The notes under the pieces: generated by a model
Told to the model about the DNA's origin: nothing
Database searches by the model: none
The model's input: the letters and a program-made list of their open reading frames with translations, nothing else
Shown: positions 50,857 through 59,785 of the stretch, piece by piece
Layout: each line of letters begins with the position of its first letter
Position numbering within the stretch: position 1 is the first letter of the stretch
Position numbers and translations under genes: made by a program
Source: Corallococcus silvisoli
GTDB taxonomy: Bacteria > Myxococcota > Myxococcia > Myxococcales > Myxococcaceae
DNA length: 64,000 nucleotides
Direction of reading: 5' to 3'
NCBI RefSeq assembly: GCF_009909145.1
Contig: NZ_JAAAPJ010000001.1
Coordinates: 744,001 to 808,000 of the forward strand

Positions 50857-53843
50857 CACAGGTGCGTGAGCACGCTCCGCGCGAGCGCGTCCACTTCCTC
50901 GGGGATGGCGTGGACGCGCAGCCCGGTGTGCGCCTCCATCCGCTGCCGTGCTCCCTCCAGCACTTCGTCCCGGACGCCCAGGAACCACGTCTCGGTCCAC
51001 CGGCTGCCCAGCAGCTTGCGCCCGCCCATCATCGCCAGCCCCACCACCGCGCAGGGCACGCCGCGCTCCCGGGCCAGCGTCTCCAGGTACTCGCGCGTCG
51101 CGACCACGTCCTCGGGCCTCGTGTCCACCGACACGGTGAGCACCACCAGCCGGGGGAGGAAGGTCTCGTAGATGCGCGTGGAGGTGTTCGCCCGGCGGTC
51201 CAGCCCGGCCGGCGTGTAGAGCAGCCCGTTCTGCCCGCCCGTGATGACCAGGTCGCAGCCCCGGGCCAGCTCCGCCATGAGCCGCCGCTCGAAGGCCAGG
51301 CGCTGGGGAGGTTCCACGCGCAGCACCCGCGAGTAGCCGGTGTCCGCGCCCAGCAGGATGCCCGTGGGCTCCGTGGCGTGGTGGCGCACGCGCACGTGCT
51401 TCGCCAGCGCCTCGCGCAGGTAGACCTGCGTGGTGAACTTGCCCTGCACCGTGTCCGTGCCGAAGACGCCCAGCACGTTTGTCGGTCCGTAGTCCACCGG
51501 GCCCGGGTGGGCGAGCGCATCCTGTTCAGGCACGGCCACCCGGTAGAAGAGCGACGGATCCGGCTCCAGCCCGTCGAACAGGTCGTAATAGAGGATGTCG
51601 TCGTAGAGCGACACCACCGGCAAACGCTTGCGCGTGGCCACCTCGAGCAGCGCCCGGACGTGCGGCACCTCCGACTCGAAGTTCAGCGAGCAGGTGAAGA
51701 TGACCGCGTCGAAGTCCTCCCGCGCGATCTCCGCAGGGTCGCTCTTCACCGGCACGGACAGCGCTCCGGCCTGGATGTACGCGCCCGCGTCGCCCAGGGA
51801 CACCGTGTCGTCGAACACGACGGAGGCCGGCGCCACGCCCTGGTCGCGGAAGCGCAGGAGCGCGTAGCCCTCCTTGTTGTATTTGAAGACGGCGGCCCGC
51901 CTGCCTCCCAGCACCTCCATCGCCTGCGCGCGCCTGTAGAGGTGGCGGCTGCGCAGCGTGGGCGCGGGATGGACGGGGAGCCGCTGATCACCCTCCCAGA
52001 TTTCGCCCAGCTTCCGGTAGAGCACCTCCGGGTCGTACTTGGGATAGGTCCGCGTGTCCGGCGCGATGAGCAGGGGCACGCCGTAGTCCGGCATCTGGAA
52101 GGTGTGCTCGCGCTCCGAACCCTCCACGCGCAGCGCGTAGCGACCCTGCGGATGGAGGAGGAAGTACTGGAACGACACGCGCAGGCCCGCGACGTCATGC
52201 ACCTCGGGGTCGAGCGTGAGCTCCCGGCGCGCGCCGGTGTTCGCCCCTTCACCCGACAGCCGGCGCAGGTGGAACGGCGGCGCCTCCTCCGCGCCGGGCT
52301 TCCCCACGTGGATGAGCACGCACTTGAAGGGATCCACCGGGAAGGACGTGAGCAGCTCGGGCGTGAAGGCCGGCAGGCGCGACACGACGCCCGCGTAGCG
52401 CTCCAGGAACAGCGCGCGCGCACGCTCCCGCTGGCTGGGGTCCGGCATCATGAAGAGCAGGTCGCTGCCGCCGAGCACCTCGAAGCGGCGCCACGTCTCC
52501 CGCGTCTCCGCGTCCACCGGCTCCGGGAGCTGGGCCTCCACGAGTTTGATGAGCGCGTACATCCAGGCGTTGCCCGGCGTCAGCCAGTGCTCGCTGTAGA
52601 AGTCCCGGCCCCACGTTGAATAGTAGAGCCGCGGCAGCGACGGGGGCTCGGGCGGCGGCGGCGCGGCGGTGGGCTCCTCCCGGGGCAGGGCGGGCTGCAT
52701 CACGCCGTCGAGCCACTCGATGCCCTCGTGCCACCAGTGGCCGAACAGCTCGGTGTCGAAGGCCAGCACGAACGTCTGTCCGTCCTGCACGAGCTGGCGG
52801 CGCGACTCCAGGAGGTCCCAGAACGCCTTCACGTGCTGGGGCACCTGCGCGCGGGCGGCCTCCACGTCGTAGAGCGCCTTCTCGCCCAGGCCCACCTTCT
52901 GGCCGCTCACCGCGTGGTACTTGAGCCCCGTCCACACATGCCCCCGCTTGTTCGCGGGAACGGGCACGCCAAGCTCGTCGAAGTACTCCGGCCGGACGTC
53001 GAAGCCCACGTCCCGGAAGAACTCGCGGTAGACGGGGTGGGCCGGGAAGGTGGCCTCGGGTGACTTCCAGAGGTGCAGGCCGATGCGGTAGTCGTGGACA
53101 AGCACCTCCAGGTCCTCGTGGCGGAACACGCCGCTCGGGTCCTGGGGCTGGGAGGCGCCAATGCCATTCAGGCTGAGCGCGGTGCGGCGGATGCCGTGGC
53201 GCGTGAGCACCCGCTCCACGCCGGGCTGGAACGCGCACTCGGGCAGCCAGAAGCCGTCCGGCTCGCGGCCGAAGACCTCCTGGAAGGACTCCACGCCTCG
53301 CGCCACCAGCCGGTCCGCGACGGCGGGCTCGAAGAAGGGCAGGAAGTTGTGCTGCGGGGAGGACGTCCACAGTTGCACGCCCGGCAGCCGCGAGCGCCCG
53401 AGCCGCGCGAACACGTCGCGCAGGCCGTGCTGGCGGAGGAACGCCAGGCTGTCCTCCACGCGCCGCAGGTACATGCCCGCGGTGCGGTGGAGCCGCGCGA
53501 GCGCTTCATCCGAGTGCGCCTGCGGGAACTTCTCGTAGCGGTTGTAGAGGTCCAGCCGCGACGTGCGCTCCAGCTCGCGCGTGGCGATCCGCTGGAGCAG
53601 GCGCAGGTAGCCGGTGTAGCGCTCCTCGCACGCGAGGAGCTGTTCCACGAGGCACGGGGTGAAGGACATCACCAGCGTGCCCGCGAAGCGCTGGGCGTCC
53701 CAGCGCTCCAACATCCGGAACAGCGGGAGATACGTCTCCGTCAGCGCTTCGAAGAGCCAGTTCTCCGGCTCATCGAAGAGGGGCCCCTCGCCCAACACCT
53801 GCGGCATGTGGGTGTTGAGGATCAGGGTGAGGCGCGTATTCAT
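50856..53843 (-). CDS. GH57-like glycoside hydrolase fused to a DUF1611-like P-loop domain
   Basis: A 995-residue cytoplasmic fusion protein. Residues 1-~450 match GH57/DUF1957 enzymes: opening LTETYLPLFRMLERW, the nucleophile Glu202 in FWLPECAFQPG and acid Asp363 in VLAFDTELFGHWW; these act on alpha-glucans or related sugars. Residues ~500-620 are beta-rich. From ~640 the sequence resembles DUF1611 proteins: AAVFKYNKEGYALL, the P-loop-like GTDTVQGKFTT (795-805), TGILLGADTGYSRV and DLVITGGQNGLL. DUF1611 relatives include the N-acyltransferase DgcN. I know no described protein with this pair of domains. It lies 43 bases after the peptide gene and one base overlaps the exporter, so it is the obvious maturation enzyme candidate. 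Confidence 0.85.
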   Translation of the reverse strand: MNTRLTLILNTHMPQVLGEGPLFDEPENWLFEALTETYLPLFRMLERWDAQRFAGTLVMSFTPCLVEQLLACEERYTGYLRLLQRIATRELERTSRLDLYNRYEKFPQAHSDEALARLHRTAGMYLRRVEDSLAFLRQHGLRDVFARLGRSRLPGVQLWTSSPQHNFLPFFEPAVADRLVARGVESFQEVFGREPDGFWLPECAFQPGVERVLTRHGIRRTALSLNGIGASQPQDPSGVFRHEDLEVLVHDYRIGLHLWKSPEATFPAHPVYREFFRDVGFDVRPEYFDELGVPVPANKRGHVWTGLKYHAVSGQKVGLGEKALYDVEAARAQVPQHVKAFWDLLESRRQLVQDGQTFVLAFDTELFGHWWHEGIEWLDGVMQPALPREEPTAAPPPPEPPSLPRLYYSTWGRDFYSEHWLTPGNAWMYALIKLVEAQLPEPVDAETRETWRRFEVLGGSDLLFMMPDPSQRERARALFLERYAGVVSRLPAFTPELLTSFPVDPFKCVLIHVGKPGAEEAPPFHLRRLSGEGANTGARRELTLDPEVHDVAGLRVSFQYFLLHPQGRYALRVEGSEREHTFQMPDYGVPLLIAPDTRTYPKYDPEVLYRKLGEIWEGDQRLPVHPAPTLRSRHLYRRAQAMEVLGGRRAAVFKYNKEGYALLRFRDQGVAPASVVFDDTVSLGDAGAYIQAGALSVPVKSDPAEIAREDFDAVIFTCSLNFESEVPHVRALLEVATRKRLPVVSLYDDILYYDLFDGLEPDPSLFYRVAVPEQDALAHPGPVDYGPTNVLGVFGTDTVQGKFTTQVYLREALAKHVRVRHHATEPTGILLGADTGYSRVLRVEPPQRLAFERRLMAELARGCDLVITGGQNGLLYTPAGLDRRANTSTRIYETFLPRLVVLTVSVDTRPEDVVATREYLETLARERGVPCAVVGLAMMGGRKLLGSRWTETWFLGVRDEVLEGARQRMEAHTGLRVHAIPEEVDALARSVLTHL

Positions 53844-53885
53844 GGAGGGACCACGAGACGGGAGACGCCGGAGCGGCGCGAGCGG

Positions 53886-54095
53886 CTAGGCGCAGTCCTC
53901 GGAGGGGGAGGTGGCTCCATCCTCCGAGCACACCCGGTGGGCCGGGTTGTTGAGGTCCTGCCAGACCGTCCCCGGCCCCGACGCGACGAGCGAGTAGGTG
54001 GTGGAGGAGAAGTTCGACGTGGCGAAGCCCAGGACGTCCGGGCCTCCATTCACCAACTCCAGCAACTCCGAGACATCCTTGCGCGTGTAACGCAT
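53886..54095 (-). CDS. 69-residue leader-type peptide, possible modified-peptide precursor
   Basis: ATG 54095 has TGGAG at suitable spacing and lies about 31 bases after a promoter. The N-terminal half (YTRKDVSELLELVNGGPDV) is a charged amphipathic helix ending in a Gly-Gly, as in leader peptides of ribosomally made natural products. The second half is small-residue and Ser/Thr/Gly-rich (FATSNFSSTTYSLVASGPGT) and the tail (VCSEDGATSPSEDCA) has two Cys nine residues apart that could form a ring. It is the first gene of a coupled operon with a fusion enzyme, ABC exporter, one-TM protein and protease. That context supports a precursor, but the product has not been described. Confidence 0.7.
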   Translation of the reverse strand: MRYTRKDVSELLELVNGGPDVLGFATSNFSSTTYSLVASGPGTVWQDLNNPAHRVCSEDGATSPSEDCA

Positions 54096-54132
54096 GGCGA
54101 GGGCTCCAGGCTGAGGGGGACGTGAAGACGGA

Positions 54133-54161
54133 ATACTATGAAGGGCCCGTGCAGCGAGCAA
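54133..54161 (-). promoter_or_regulatory. Sigma-70-type promoter of the peptide operon
   Basis: On the minus strand TTGCTC (54156-54161) and TAGTAT (54133-54138) are separated by 17 bases; they match the -35 and -10 consensus at 3 and 4 of 6 positions. The start site would be near 54126, giving a leader of about 31 bases before the peptide gene's ATG at 54095. Confidence 0.4.
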
Positions 54162-54267
54162 GCAAGGTAAGAGTGGCTTCCCGAAGAATGTCCGTCGTCG
54201 CCCCGGACGCTTGAGGCCTCGCGGTGCCGCTGGCGCCCCTGTCTCCAGGCACGCGACGGGACATGGC

Positions 54268-55059
54268 TCAGTCGTTGGTGAGCGCCAGGGCCAGGGTGCG
54301 CCTGTCGCGGTCCTGGAGGGCCGAGCCCTGCCGGTACAGGGTCCGGGTCGTCCAGCAGGCCTCTTCGTCGGTGAGCGCGCCCAGGTCCTGGAGGTTGTCG
54401 GCCAGCCGCTGTGCTTGCTCCGCGCCGATGCCGGAGTTGAGTTCGACGAAGGCCTGGGTCACGTCCTCCTCCGCGGACGTCCGGGGCTCGGGGGATTGCC
54501 GCAGTTCGGCCGCCAGCGAGCTGGCCACGATGTCACTGAAGCGCTGGAGGGACGCGTCGTCCATGCCGTTGACCAACCGGCCCAGCGACTCCTGCGGGAG
54601 ATCGCCCCGGCCGACCGCGGCGCAGTCCATCGCTTCGGCTTTCTCCACCATGCGGGAGAGGAGCTCCATCCGCTGGACCAGCTGCTCGTCGGAGAGGCGG
54701 TTCAGCCCCGAGCGCGTCTTCAGCCGGATCTCCAACTCGCGCTCGTCTGGCTTCATCCCTGGCGTGGACTCGAACCAGTGGCGGATTTCAGGATGGGCCT
54801 TCGTGGCCAGGGCCCACGCCCGCAGATAGCGCTCCATGCCGGTGGCGGGCGTGCCCGAGGTCAGCGACTCCACCACGCGGTCGTAGCTCATGGGGCGCTG
54901 CTCGTACGCCCGCCAACCCAGACCTGACGCCAACCCCGCGACCACGACGCATGCCAGCGTGGCGTACCTTCCTGCCTTGAGCGTACGGGCCAGGAAGCCC
55001 GCGAGGGCCCCCGCCACACCGCCCACCAGACCGCTGATCAGCAAGCTCGACCCATCCAT
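54268..55059 (-). CDS. Membrane-anchored helical hypothetical protein, 263 residues
   Basis: Not recognised. The N-terminus has two short hydrophobic segments (LISGLVGGVAGALAGFLAR and YATLACVVVAGLASGLGW), after which the protein is soluble and highly helical with many charged residues (LSDEQLVQRMELLSRMVEKA, SAEEDVTQAFVELNSGIGAE). One Cys pair is far apart. There is no lipobox. It lies 172 bases upstream of the peptide operon on the same strand but with its own spacing, so it need not belong to it. It is divergent from the gene at 55192. Function unknown. Confidence 0.7.
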   Translation of the reverse strand: MDGSSLLISGLVGGVAGALAGFLARTLKAGRYATLACVVVAGLASGLGWRAYEQRPMSYDRVVESLTSGTPATGMERYLRAWALATKAHPEIRHWFESTPGMKPDERELEIRLKTRSGLNRLSDEQLVQRMELLSRMVEKAEAMDCAAVGRGDLPQESLGRLVNGMDDASLQRFSDIVASSLAAELRQSPEPRTSAEEDVTQAFVELNSGIGAEQAQRLADNLQDLGALTDEEACWTTRTLYRQGSALQDRDRRTLALALTND

Positions 55060-55191
55060 TCATCCCCCTCTGCGTTGATGCGTTGGCGCGAATGTAATGG
55101 ATTGGCGCGGGGGCGGGAACGCGCTCACCGTGCCACCGGGCTTCTGGAGAGGACGGCTCCGATGTCAGCGCGCTCGGCTAGGGTGGCCACC

Positions 55192-55683
55192 ATGAGCGAC
55201 CGTGCGGACATCGTCATCCTGAAGGGCGGAAAGGTGGAGATCCATCATCACCGTTGGGGGGCGACCGCGCTCGTCGAGCTGTTCCAGGACGGGCCGGAAG
55301 CCGCCGTCATGGCCTGCCGTGACAATGGCTCCGTGCGCACGAAGCGCCTGGACGACCTGCTGGCGGGAGCAGTCCTCGACCTGGATCGGCGGACGTTGAT
55401 CCTCGCCGGAAAGGCCGAGGTGATTTTCGCCGGGTCGGAGCTGAAGTGGCCAGAAGACGCGGTGCTTCAGAACCTGGCACCCCACTGGCCGGGATGGACG
55501 CTGGGCTATGAGCCTTCCTATGTGATTGAGCCGCTGGCGCTCTATGTGCGGGGGCTGGGCATTCCGCTGGCGTCGCTGAATGAGCCCCATGTGGTGGCCG
55601 GCTTGCTCGGGAAGCCTCGCTGGACGGCGTTGGCCTACCGGCTCGACGCGGTCAGCGGGGGCGGAGCCGCAGGAGGACGGTAG
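55192..55683 (+). CDS. Hypothetical protein, 163 residues, upstream of the AHH toxin locus
   Basis: Not recognised. ATG 55192 opens MSDRADIVILKGGKVEIHHH; an ATG 30 bases upstream with a better ribosome site would add ten residues. The protein is cytoplasmic: a beta-rich first half (TALVELFQDGPEAAVMACRD) and a helical second half ending in a Gly-rich tail. It has the look of a small regulatory or enzyme-accessory domain. It converges with the immunity gene of the AHH toxin locus, 70 bases apart, but on the other strand, so functional linkage is uncertain. Confidence 0.65.
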   Translation: MSDRADIVILKGGKVEIHHHRWGATALVELFQDGPEAAVMACRDNGSVRTKRLDDLLAGAVLDLDRRTLILAGKAEVIFAGSELKWPEDAVLQNLAPHWPGWTLGYEPSYVIEPLALYVRGLGIPLASLNEPHVVAGLLGKPRWTALAYRLDAVSGGGAAGGR

Positions 55684-55753
55684 GCACCGCGGCGCCGCGG
55701 AGCCCACGCCGAGCGCGAGCACCTTCTGGCGTGGGCGCGGCGCTCTCCGAACC

Positions 55754-56401
55754 TCAGCGCTGGCGGCGCCACCACAGGCCCTTCAGTCCGGCCTGGATGC
55801 ACGCCTGCCGTGCCTCCTCCGTGAAGCAGTAGAAGGCCAGCTCGGGGACGGCGAACACGGGAGGGAATCCGCCCGGCGGTGGGCGGAGCACGAGGGGGTT
55901 GGCCGCCTCATGTGCCAGCATGACCTCGCCAGACTCGTGGAAGGGGACGCCATGGACGAGCGTGCGCTCGCGGTCCAGGCAGTCGGTCTCCTCCAGCAGC
56001 TGCAGGATGACGAACTCCTCGTTCTTCAGCGAGGCATCCGTCACCGGGTACGAGGTCCGCTGCCGCGTGAACCGGTCGCGCACGAGGGGTTTGATGCGCT
56101 CCGCGTAGATGACCGTGGGGATGAGGCGGTGCCGGAACGGGCCCACCGCTTCGAGCACGCGCACCATGCGCCGGGAGAGCAGCAGCATCCCGAAGGGCGC
56201 GGTGAACACGTGGTCGAGCCGGGCCACGTTCTCCAGGTTGCCGACGAACTCGATGACCTGGGGCGCGCCCTGCTCGCGCTGGTAGTCGACGCGGGGCTCG
56301 TGGAACGTCGCGGCGTCGGAGCCTTCGAACTCGATGAGCACGGCGTCGAACTCCCCCTCGTCCTCGATGTGAGAGGTGTCGGCCGTCAATGCATACATCA
56401 T
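55754..56401 (-). CDS. Imm11-like immunity protein of the AHH toxin
   Basis: A 215-residue cytoplasmic protein. It has the pattern of the Imm11 (DUF1629) family, common beside myxobacterial polymorphic toxins: an N-terminal beta-rich part (DAVLIEFEGSDAATFHEPRV), FTAPFGMLLLSRRMVRVLEA and GPFRHRLIPTVIYAE. The ATG overlaps the stop of the toxin gene (ATGA), so the two are co-translated and the antidote is made with the toxin. A second start codon (MM) leaves the exact N-terminus uncertain by one residue. Family assignment is by eye; the immunity role rests on that and on the position. Confidence 0.75.
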   Translation of the reverse strand: MMYALTADTSHIEDEGEFDAVLIEFEGSDAATFHEPRVDYQREQGAPQVIEFVGNLENVARLDHVFTAPFGMLLLSRRMVRVLEAVGPFRHRLIPTVIYAERIKPLVRDRFTRQRTSYPVTDASLKNEEFVILQLLEETDCLDRERTLVHGVPFHESGEVMLAHEAANPLVLRPPPGGFPPVFAVPELAFYCFTEEARQACIQAGLKGLWWRRQR

Positions 56402-58362
56402 GCGATGTTCGACTCCGCGGGAGAGGGCAGCTCCAGCATGGCCAGCTTGAGCCCCACGACGATGCCATCCTCTCGCAGTTCCTTGAGGACATCGATGGGC
56501 AGCGTGCCGGTCTCGATGGCCTTGCGAAGCTCATTTTCAACTTTCTGGATCGCGTCTTCGATGGCCTTGGGCGTCCAGCTGGCTTGAGGACCCTGCTTCA
56601 GCAGGGCCCGCTGGGCGGTATCCAACCGGGCGCTGACGTACTTGCTGTAGAGCGGATGCTGGCCCGAGTGACTGAGCTTCCCCTCCACGTTCTTCGCGAG
56701 GGGCATGTCGAGGATGTTCGTTCCCCGGTCAATCGTATACCCCTTGACCCGCTCCAGGGCCTCTCGGAGCAGCGGGTGTTGCTGGGCGATGGCGTCGGGG
56801 ATGAGGTGGTGCATGACGTTGCCGGAGGAGATGCGCGCCGCCGCCGCGCTCCGTGCCGCCGTGCCCTGGGTCTTCTCCACCCAATCCAGGTAGTTCTTCC
56901 GGTAGCGGCTGTAGACGCTGATGCGATTCGTCTTGCCAGCCTTGAGCACGACCATCCCGTTCTCGGTCACGGTGAGGGCTCCGTACTCGTTGCCCAGGGC
57001 CTGCCCGTTCGGTCGGCGGATCCGGTAGGGCTGGGGGCCCTCGCTCAACTTCTCCAGCCGGTAGCCCGCGTCCTGGAGCTCCTTCTTGAAGGCGTTGAAC
57101 TCCGGCGTGCCTTCCTTCGGGATGCGGCGCCCGACGAACTTCTGGAGCTTGTCCCAGTTCGGGAGCTCCTCCAGCAGCTTCTCCAACTCCGAGTCCCCGA
57201 GCGGGCGCTCCGTCAGGGGCGACTCGAAAGCGGCGTTGTTCTTGACGGCCTTCGGTACCAGGGGCGTTCCGAACTCCCAGAGATTCCACGGCAGGGCAAG
57301 GGGCGGGCCGGCTGTGATTGAACCGGGCTGGAACACGGGAACCGCCACGGACTGACCGCCCATGCTCATCATGGCGTAGCGGGGAGGGGTGATCTTCACG
57401 GCGCTGGCCAGCTTGAGCCCCTTGCCCATGTTGGACTTCACGCCCAGCAGCGCCAGCGCGGCCATGGCGATGCTCGTCAGCATCCGGAGGAAGGACTTGC
57501 TGGCTTCCTCGAGCTTTTCCCGCGAGCCATGGGCCTGCCAGGCCTGGGTGAGCCACCGCTCCGCGTGCTTCACGGCCTCCACTCCCGCGTCGAGGATCCC
57601 CTTCGCGCCGAAGGCCGCCAGCCCCAACTGGATGAGCGCGGCCGCGAGCTGGCCGACCCCCGTGGGTGTGGCCGCCAGCAAGGCGGACAGCGCCTCCGCG
57701 GTGAGGAAGGCCACGATGATTCCGGTGATCTCCAGCCAGTGCTCCCGGATGACATCGGCATACTCCTTGGCGACCTCTCCAAAGTACTGACCCGACTGCG
57801 TGACGGAGGTGACGATGTCCACCAGCGGTTGGGTGATCTGGCGCGCCTTGGCCAGCGCGCCACCGGTGAGGGAGCCGCTCGCCACGATGCCTTGGAGCTG
57901 GTTGGCGTACGCGATGCTGACCAGCCAGATGCGCTCCCCCGCGACCAGCTGAACGTCTCCGCGGACGCGCCGCACGCCCTTGCGGTCGCGCTCCGTGTTC
58001 ACGTGGAGGATGACATTCTCGTAGAAGCGCAGGTCCCTCCCTGGCTCGATGCCCTGCCGGTAGATGCGCGCGGCGATGGGTTCCAGCCGGTCGCCCGGAA
58101 GGACCGGATGGAGCGTCGCCGTGGGTTCGGGCAGGTCGGTGGTGATGCGCAGGCGCTGCATATAGCCCCGCATCAGGTACTCGCCCGCCAGGGTCGCCAC
58201 GTAGGTCCACCCGGGCGCCTGGGCATGGTCGTGGATGAGCGTCACCCGCGTTCCCGAGGGCAGGGGGGCGCGCGTCAGGCACTCCGAGCCTTGCATCTCC
58301 GCCGGGAGCGTCCGGAGGTTCGCGCCATCCCGATGATCGATGAACCCGAACTGGAGCGTCAT
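56398..58362 (-). CDS. Polymorphic toxin with a C-terminal AHH nuclease domain
   Basis: A 654-residue protein with no signal peptide. Residues 1-~75 look like an SH3-type domain and ~85-150 like a LysM-type module (LPGDRLEPIAARIYRQG), as in cell-wall or phage-tail associated delivery proteins. A hydrophobic central stretch (~225-270: IIVAFLTAEALSALLAATPT) follows. The last ~140 residues contain an AHH nuclease motif of the HNH/Endo VII superfamily: VMHHLIPDAIAQQH (His518-519), TNILDMPL and SHSGQHPLYSKYV. This would cut nucleic acid in a rival. The Imm11-like gene overlaps its stop. No delivery gene (VgrG, Rhs or PAAR) is in the window, so the export route is unknown. Confidence 0.88.
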   Translation of the reverse strand: MTLQFGFIDHRDGANLRTLPAEMQGSECLTRAPLPSGTRVTLIHDHAQAPGWTYVATLAGEYLMRGYMQRLRITTDLPEPTATLHPVLPGDRLEPIAARIYRQGIEPGRDLRFYENVILHVNTERDRKGVRRVRGDVQLVAGERIWLVSIAYANQLQGIVASGSLTGGALAKARQITQPLVDIVTSVTQSGQYFGEVAKEYADVIREHWLEITGIIVAFLTAEALSALLAATPTGVGQLAAALIQLGLAAFGAKGILDAGVEAVKHAERWLTQAWQAHGSREKLEEASKSFLRMLTSIAMAALALLGVKSNMGKGLKLASAVKITPPRYAMMSMGGQSVAVPVFQPGSITAGPPLALPWNLWEFGTPLVPKAVKNNAAFESPLTERPLGDSELEKLLEELPNWDKLQKFVGRRIPKEGTPEFNAFKKELQDAGYRLEKLSEGPQPYRIRRPNGQALGNEYGALTVTENGMVVLKAGKTNRISVYSRYRKNYLDWVEKTQGTAARSAAAARISSGNVMHHLIPDAIAQQHPLLREALERVKGYTIDRGTNILDMPLAKNVEGKLSHSGQHPLYSKYVSARLDTAQRALLKQGPQASWTPKAIEDAIQKVENELRKAIETGTLPIDVLKELREDGIVVGLKLAMLELPSPAESNIA

Positions 58363-58595
58363 GGTCCCCTCCGTTGGAGCGCACCCCGGAGGGGCGCTCG
58401 GGACGAACAGGATTCAACGACGCGGACGCGGAGTGAAGGACTGATGGAGTGGGTATGACAGGCCTTTCCTGGCCTCCGCGCCGGCCTGGGGCGGAATCCA
58501 GGCCCGGAGTGCCCCGGCGAGGCTCCGTCCATGTCAGACCCCACACGTATTGTTCTACCTGTCGCCGCAAGAAACGGACGAGGGGGAGCAACGCC

Positions 58596-59690
58596 ATGGG
58601 GATGTCTGTGATTGATAATCGCGTCGAGGTCGTCTTCAGCTTTGACACCACGGGCAGCATGTACCCCTGCCTCGCGCAGGTGAGGAAGAAGCTGGGGAGC
58701 GCGGTGGCCCGGCTCGCGAAGGAGATCCCCGGCATCCGCATTGGCATCATCGCGCACGGGGACTACTGCGACGCGAAGTCCACCTACGTGACGAAGGCGC
58801 TGGACCTCACGGACGACGTGAAGGCGCTCACCCGCTTCGTGGAGAAGGTGGGGCAGACCGGGGGCGGAGACGCGCCCGAGTGCTACGAGCTGGTGTTGCA
58901 CGAGGCGCGAAGCCTGTCCTGGACGGAGGGCTACACGAAGGCGTTGGTGCTCATCGGGGACGACGTGCCGCACCCGCCCCAGCACAACCCGAAGAAGCTG
59001 GACTGGCGCAAGGAGGTGGCCGCGCTCGGGGGCATGGGCGTGCCGGTGTATGGCGTGCAGGCGTTGAACCGCCGCCATGCGACGGCCTTCTACAAGGAGC
59101 TGGCGGAGAAGTCCGGCGGCTTCCACCTGAGCCTGGATCAGTTCGCGCACGTCACCGACATGCTGCTGGCCGTCTGCTACAAGCAGTCCTCGGACGCGCA
59201 GCTCCAGGCGTATGAAGCAGAGGTGTCGAACGAGGGCCGCATGAGCCGTGGCCTGAACGCCATGTTCAACACGATGCTCAAGCGCGCCACGTCCACGCTC
59301 TTCGGTGAGACGGACCTGCGGGCGGTGCCGCCAGGGCGCTTCCAGGTGCTGGAGGTGGACGAGGACAGCGCCATCAAGGAGTTCGTGACGGAGAACGGCC
59401 TGGGCTTCAGGACGGGTCGCGGTTTCTACGAATTCACGAAGACGGAAACCATTCAGGGCCGCAAGGAGGTGGTGCTGATGGACCGCAAGACGGGCGACCT
59501 CTACAGCGGTGAGCGGGCGCGGGAGATGCTGGGTCTGCCTCCGGGCGAGACGGTGCGCATCCGGCCCGCGAGCCTGGAGAAGTACGTCGTCTTCGTGCAG
59601 AGCACGTCCGCGAACCGGAAGCTACGGGGCGGTACGAAGTTCCTCTACGAGGTGGAGGACTGGGACGGGGCGCGCGGCGTGGCGGCGTGA
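58596..59690 (+). CDS. Cytoplasmic von Willebrand factor A (vWA) domain protein
   Basis: A 364-residue protein. ATG 58596 follows GGGGGAGC; no signal peptide. Residues ~10-200 form a vWA domain with a complete metal-ion-dependent adhesion site: DTTGSM at Asp17 (DxTxS type), a Thr/Asp in QTGGGDAPECYEL and VLIGDDVPHPP. The second half (ALKRATSTLFGETDL, YEFTKTETIQGRKEVVLM, LEKYVVFVQSTSANRKL) is a separate domain I do not recognise. Proteins of this type often bind partner proteins or AAA+ ATPases. It stands alone on the plus strand after the toxin locus. Role unknown. Confidence 0.85.
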   Translation: MGMSVIDNRVEVVFSFDTTGSMYPCLAQVRKKLGSAVARLAKEIPGIRIGIIAHGDYCDAKSTYVTKALDLTDDVKALTRFVEKVGQTGGGDAPECYELVLHEARSLSWTEGYTKALVLIGDDVPHPPQHNPKKLDWRKEVAALGGMGVPVYGVQALNRRHATAFYKELAEKSGGFHLSLDQFAHVTDMLLAVCYKQSSDAQLQAYEAEVSNEGRMSRGLNAMFNTMLKRATSTLFGETDLRAVPPGRFQVLEVDEDSAIKEFVTENGLGFRTGRGFYEFTKTETIQGRKEVVLMDRKTGDLYSGERAREMLGLPPGETVRIRPASLEKYVVFVQSTSANRKLRGGTKFLYEVEDWDGARGVAA

Positions 59691-59785
59691 GCGCGCTGCT
59701 CCGACCCCGCGGTGAGGCCAGCCCCTTGCGGCCCGGCGTATGACGCCACTACAAACACACGGTGATCAACCGAGGGGGTTTTTCC

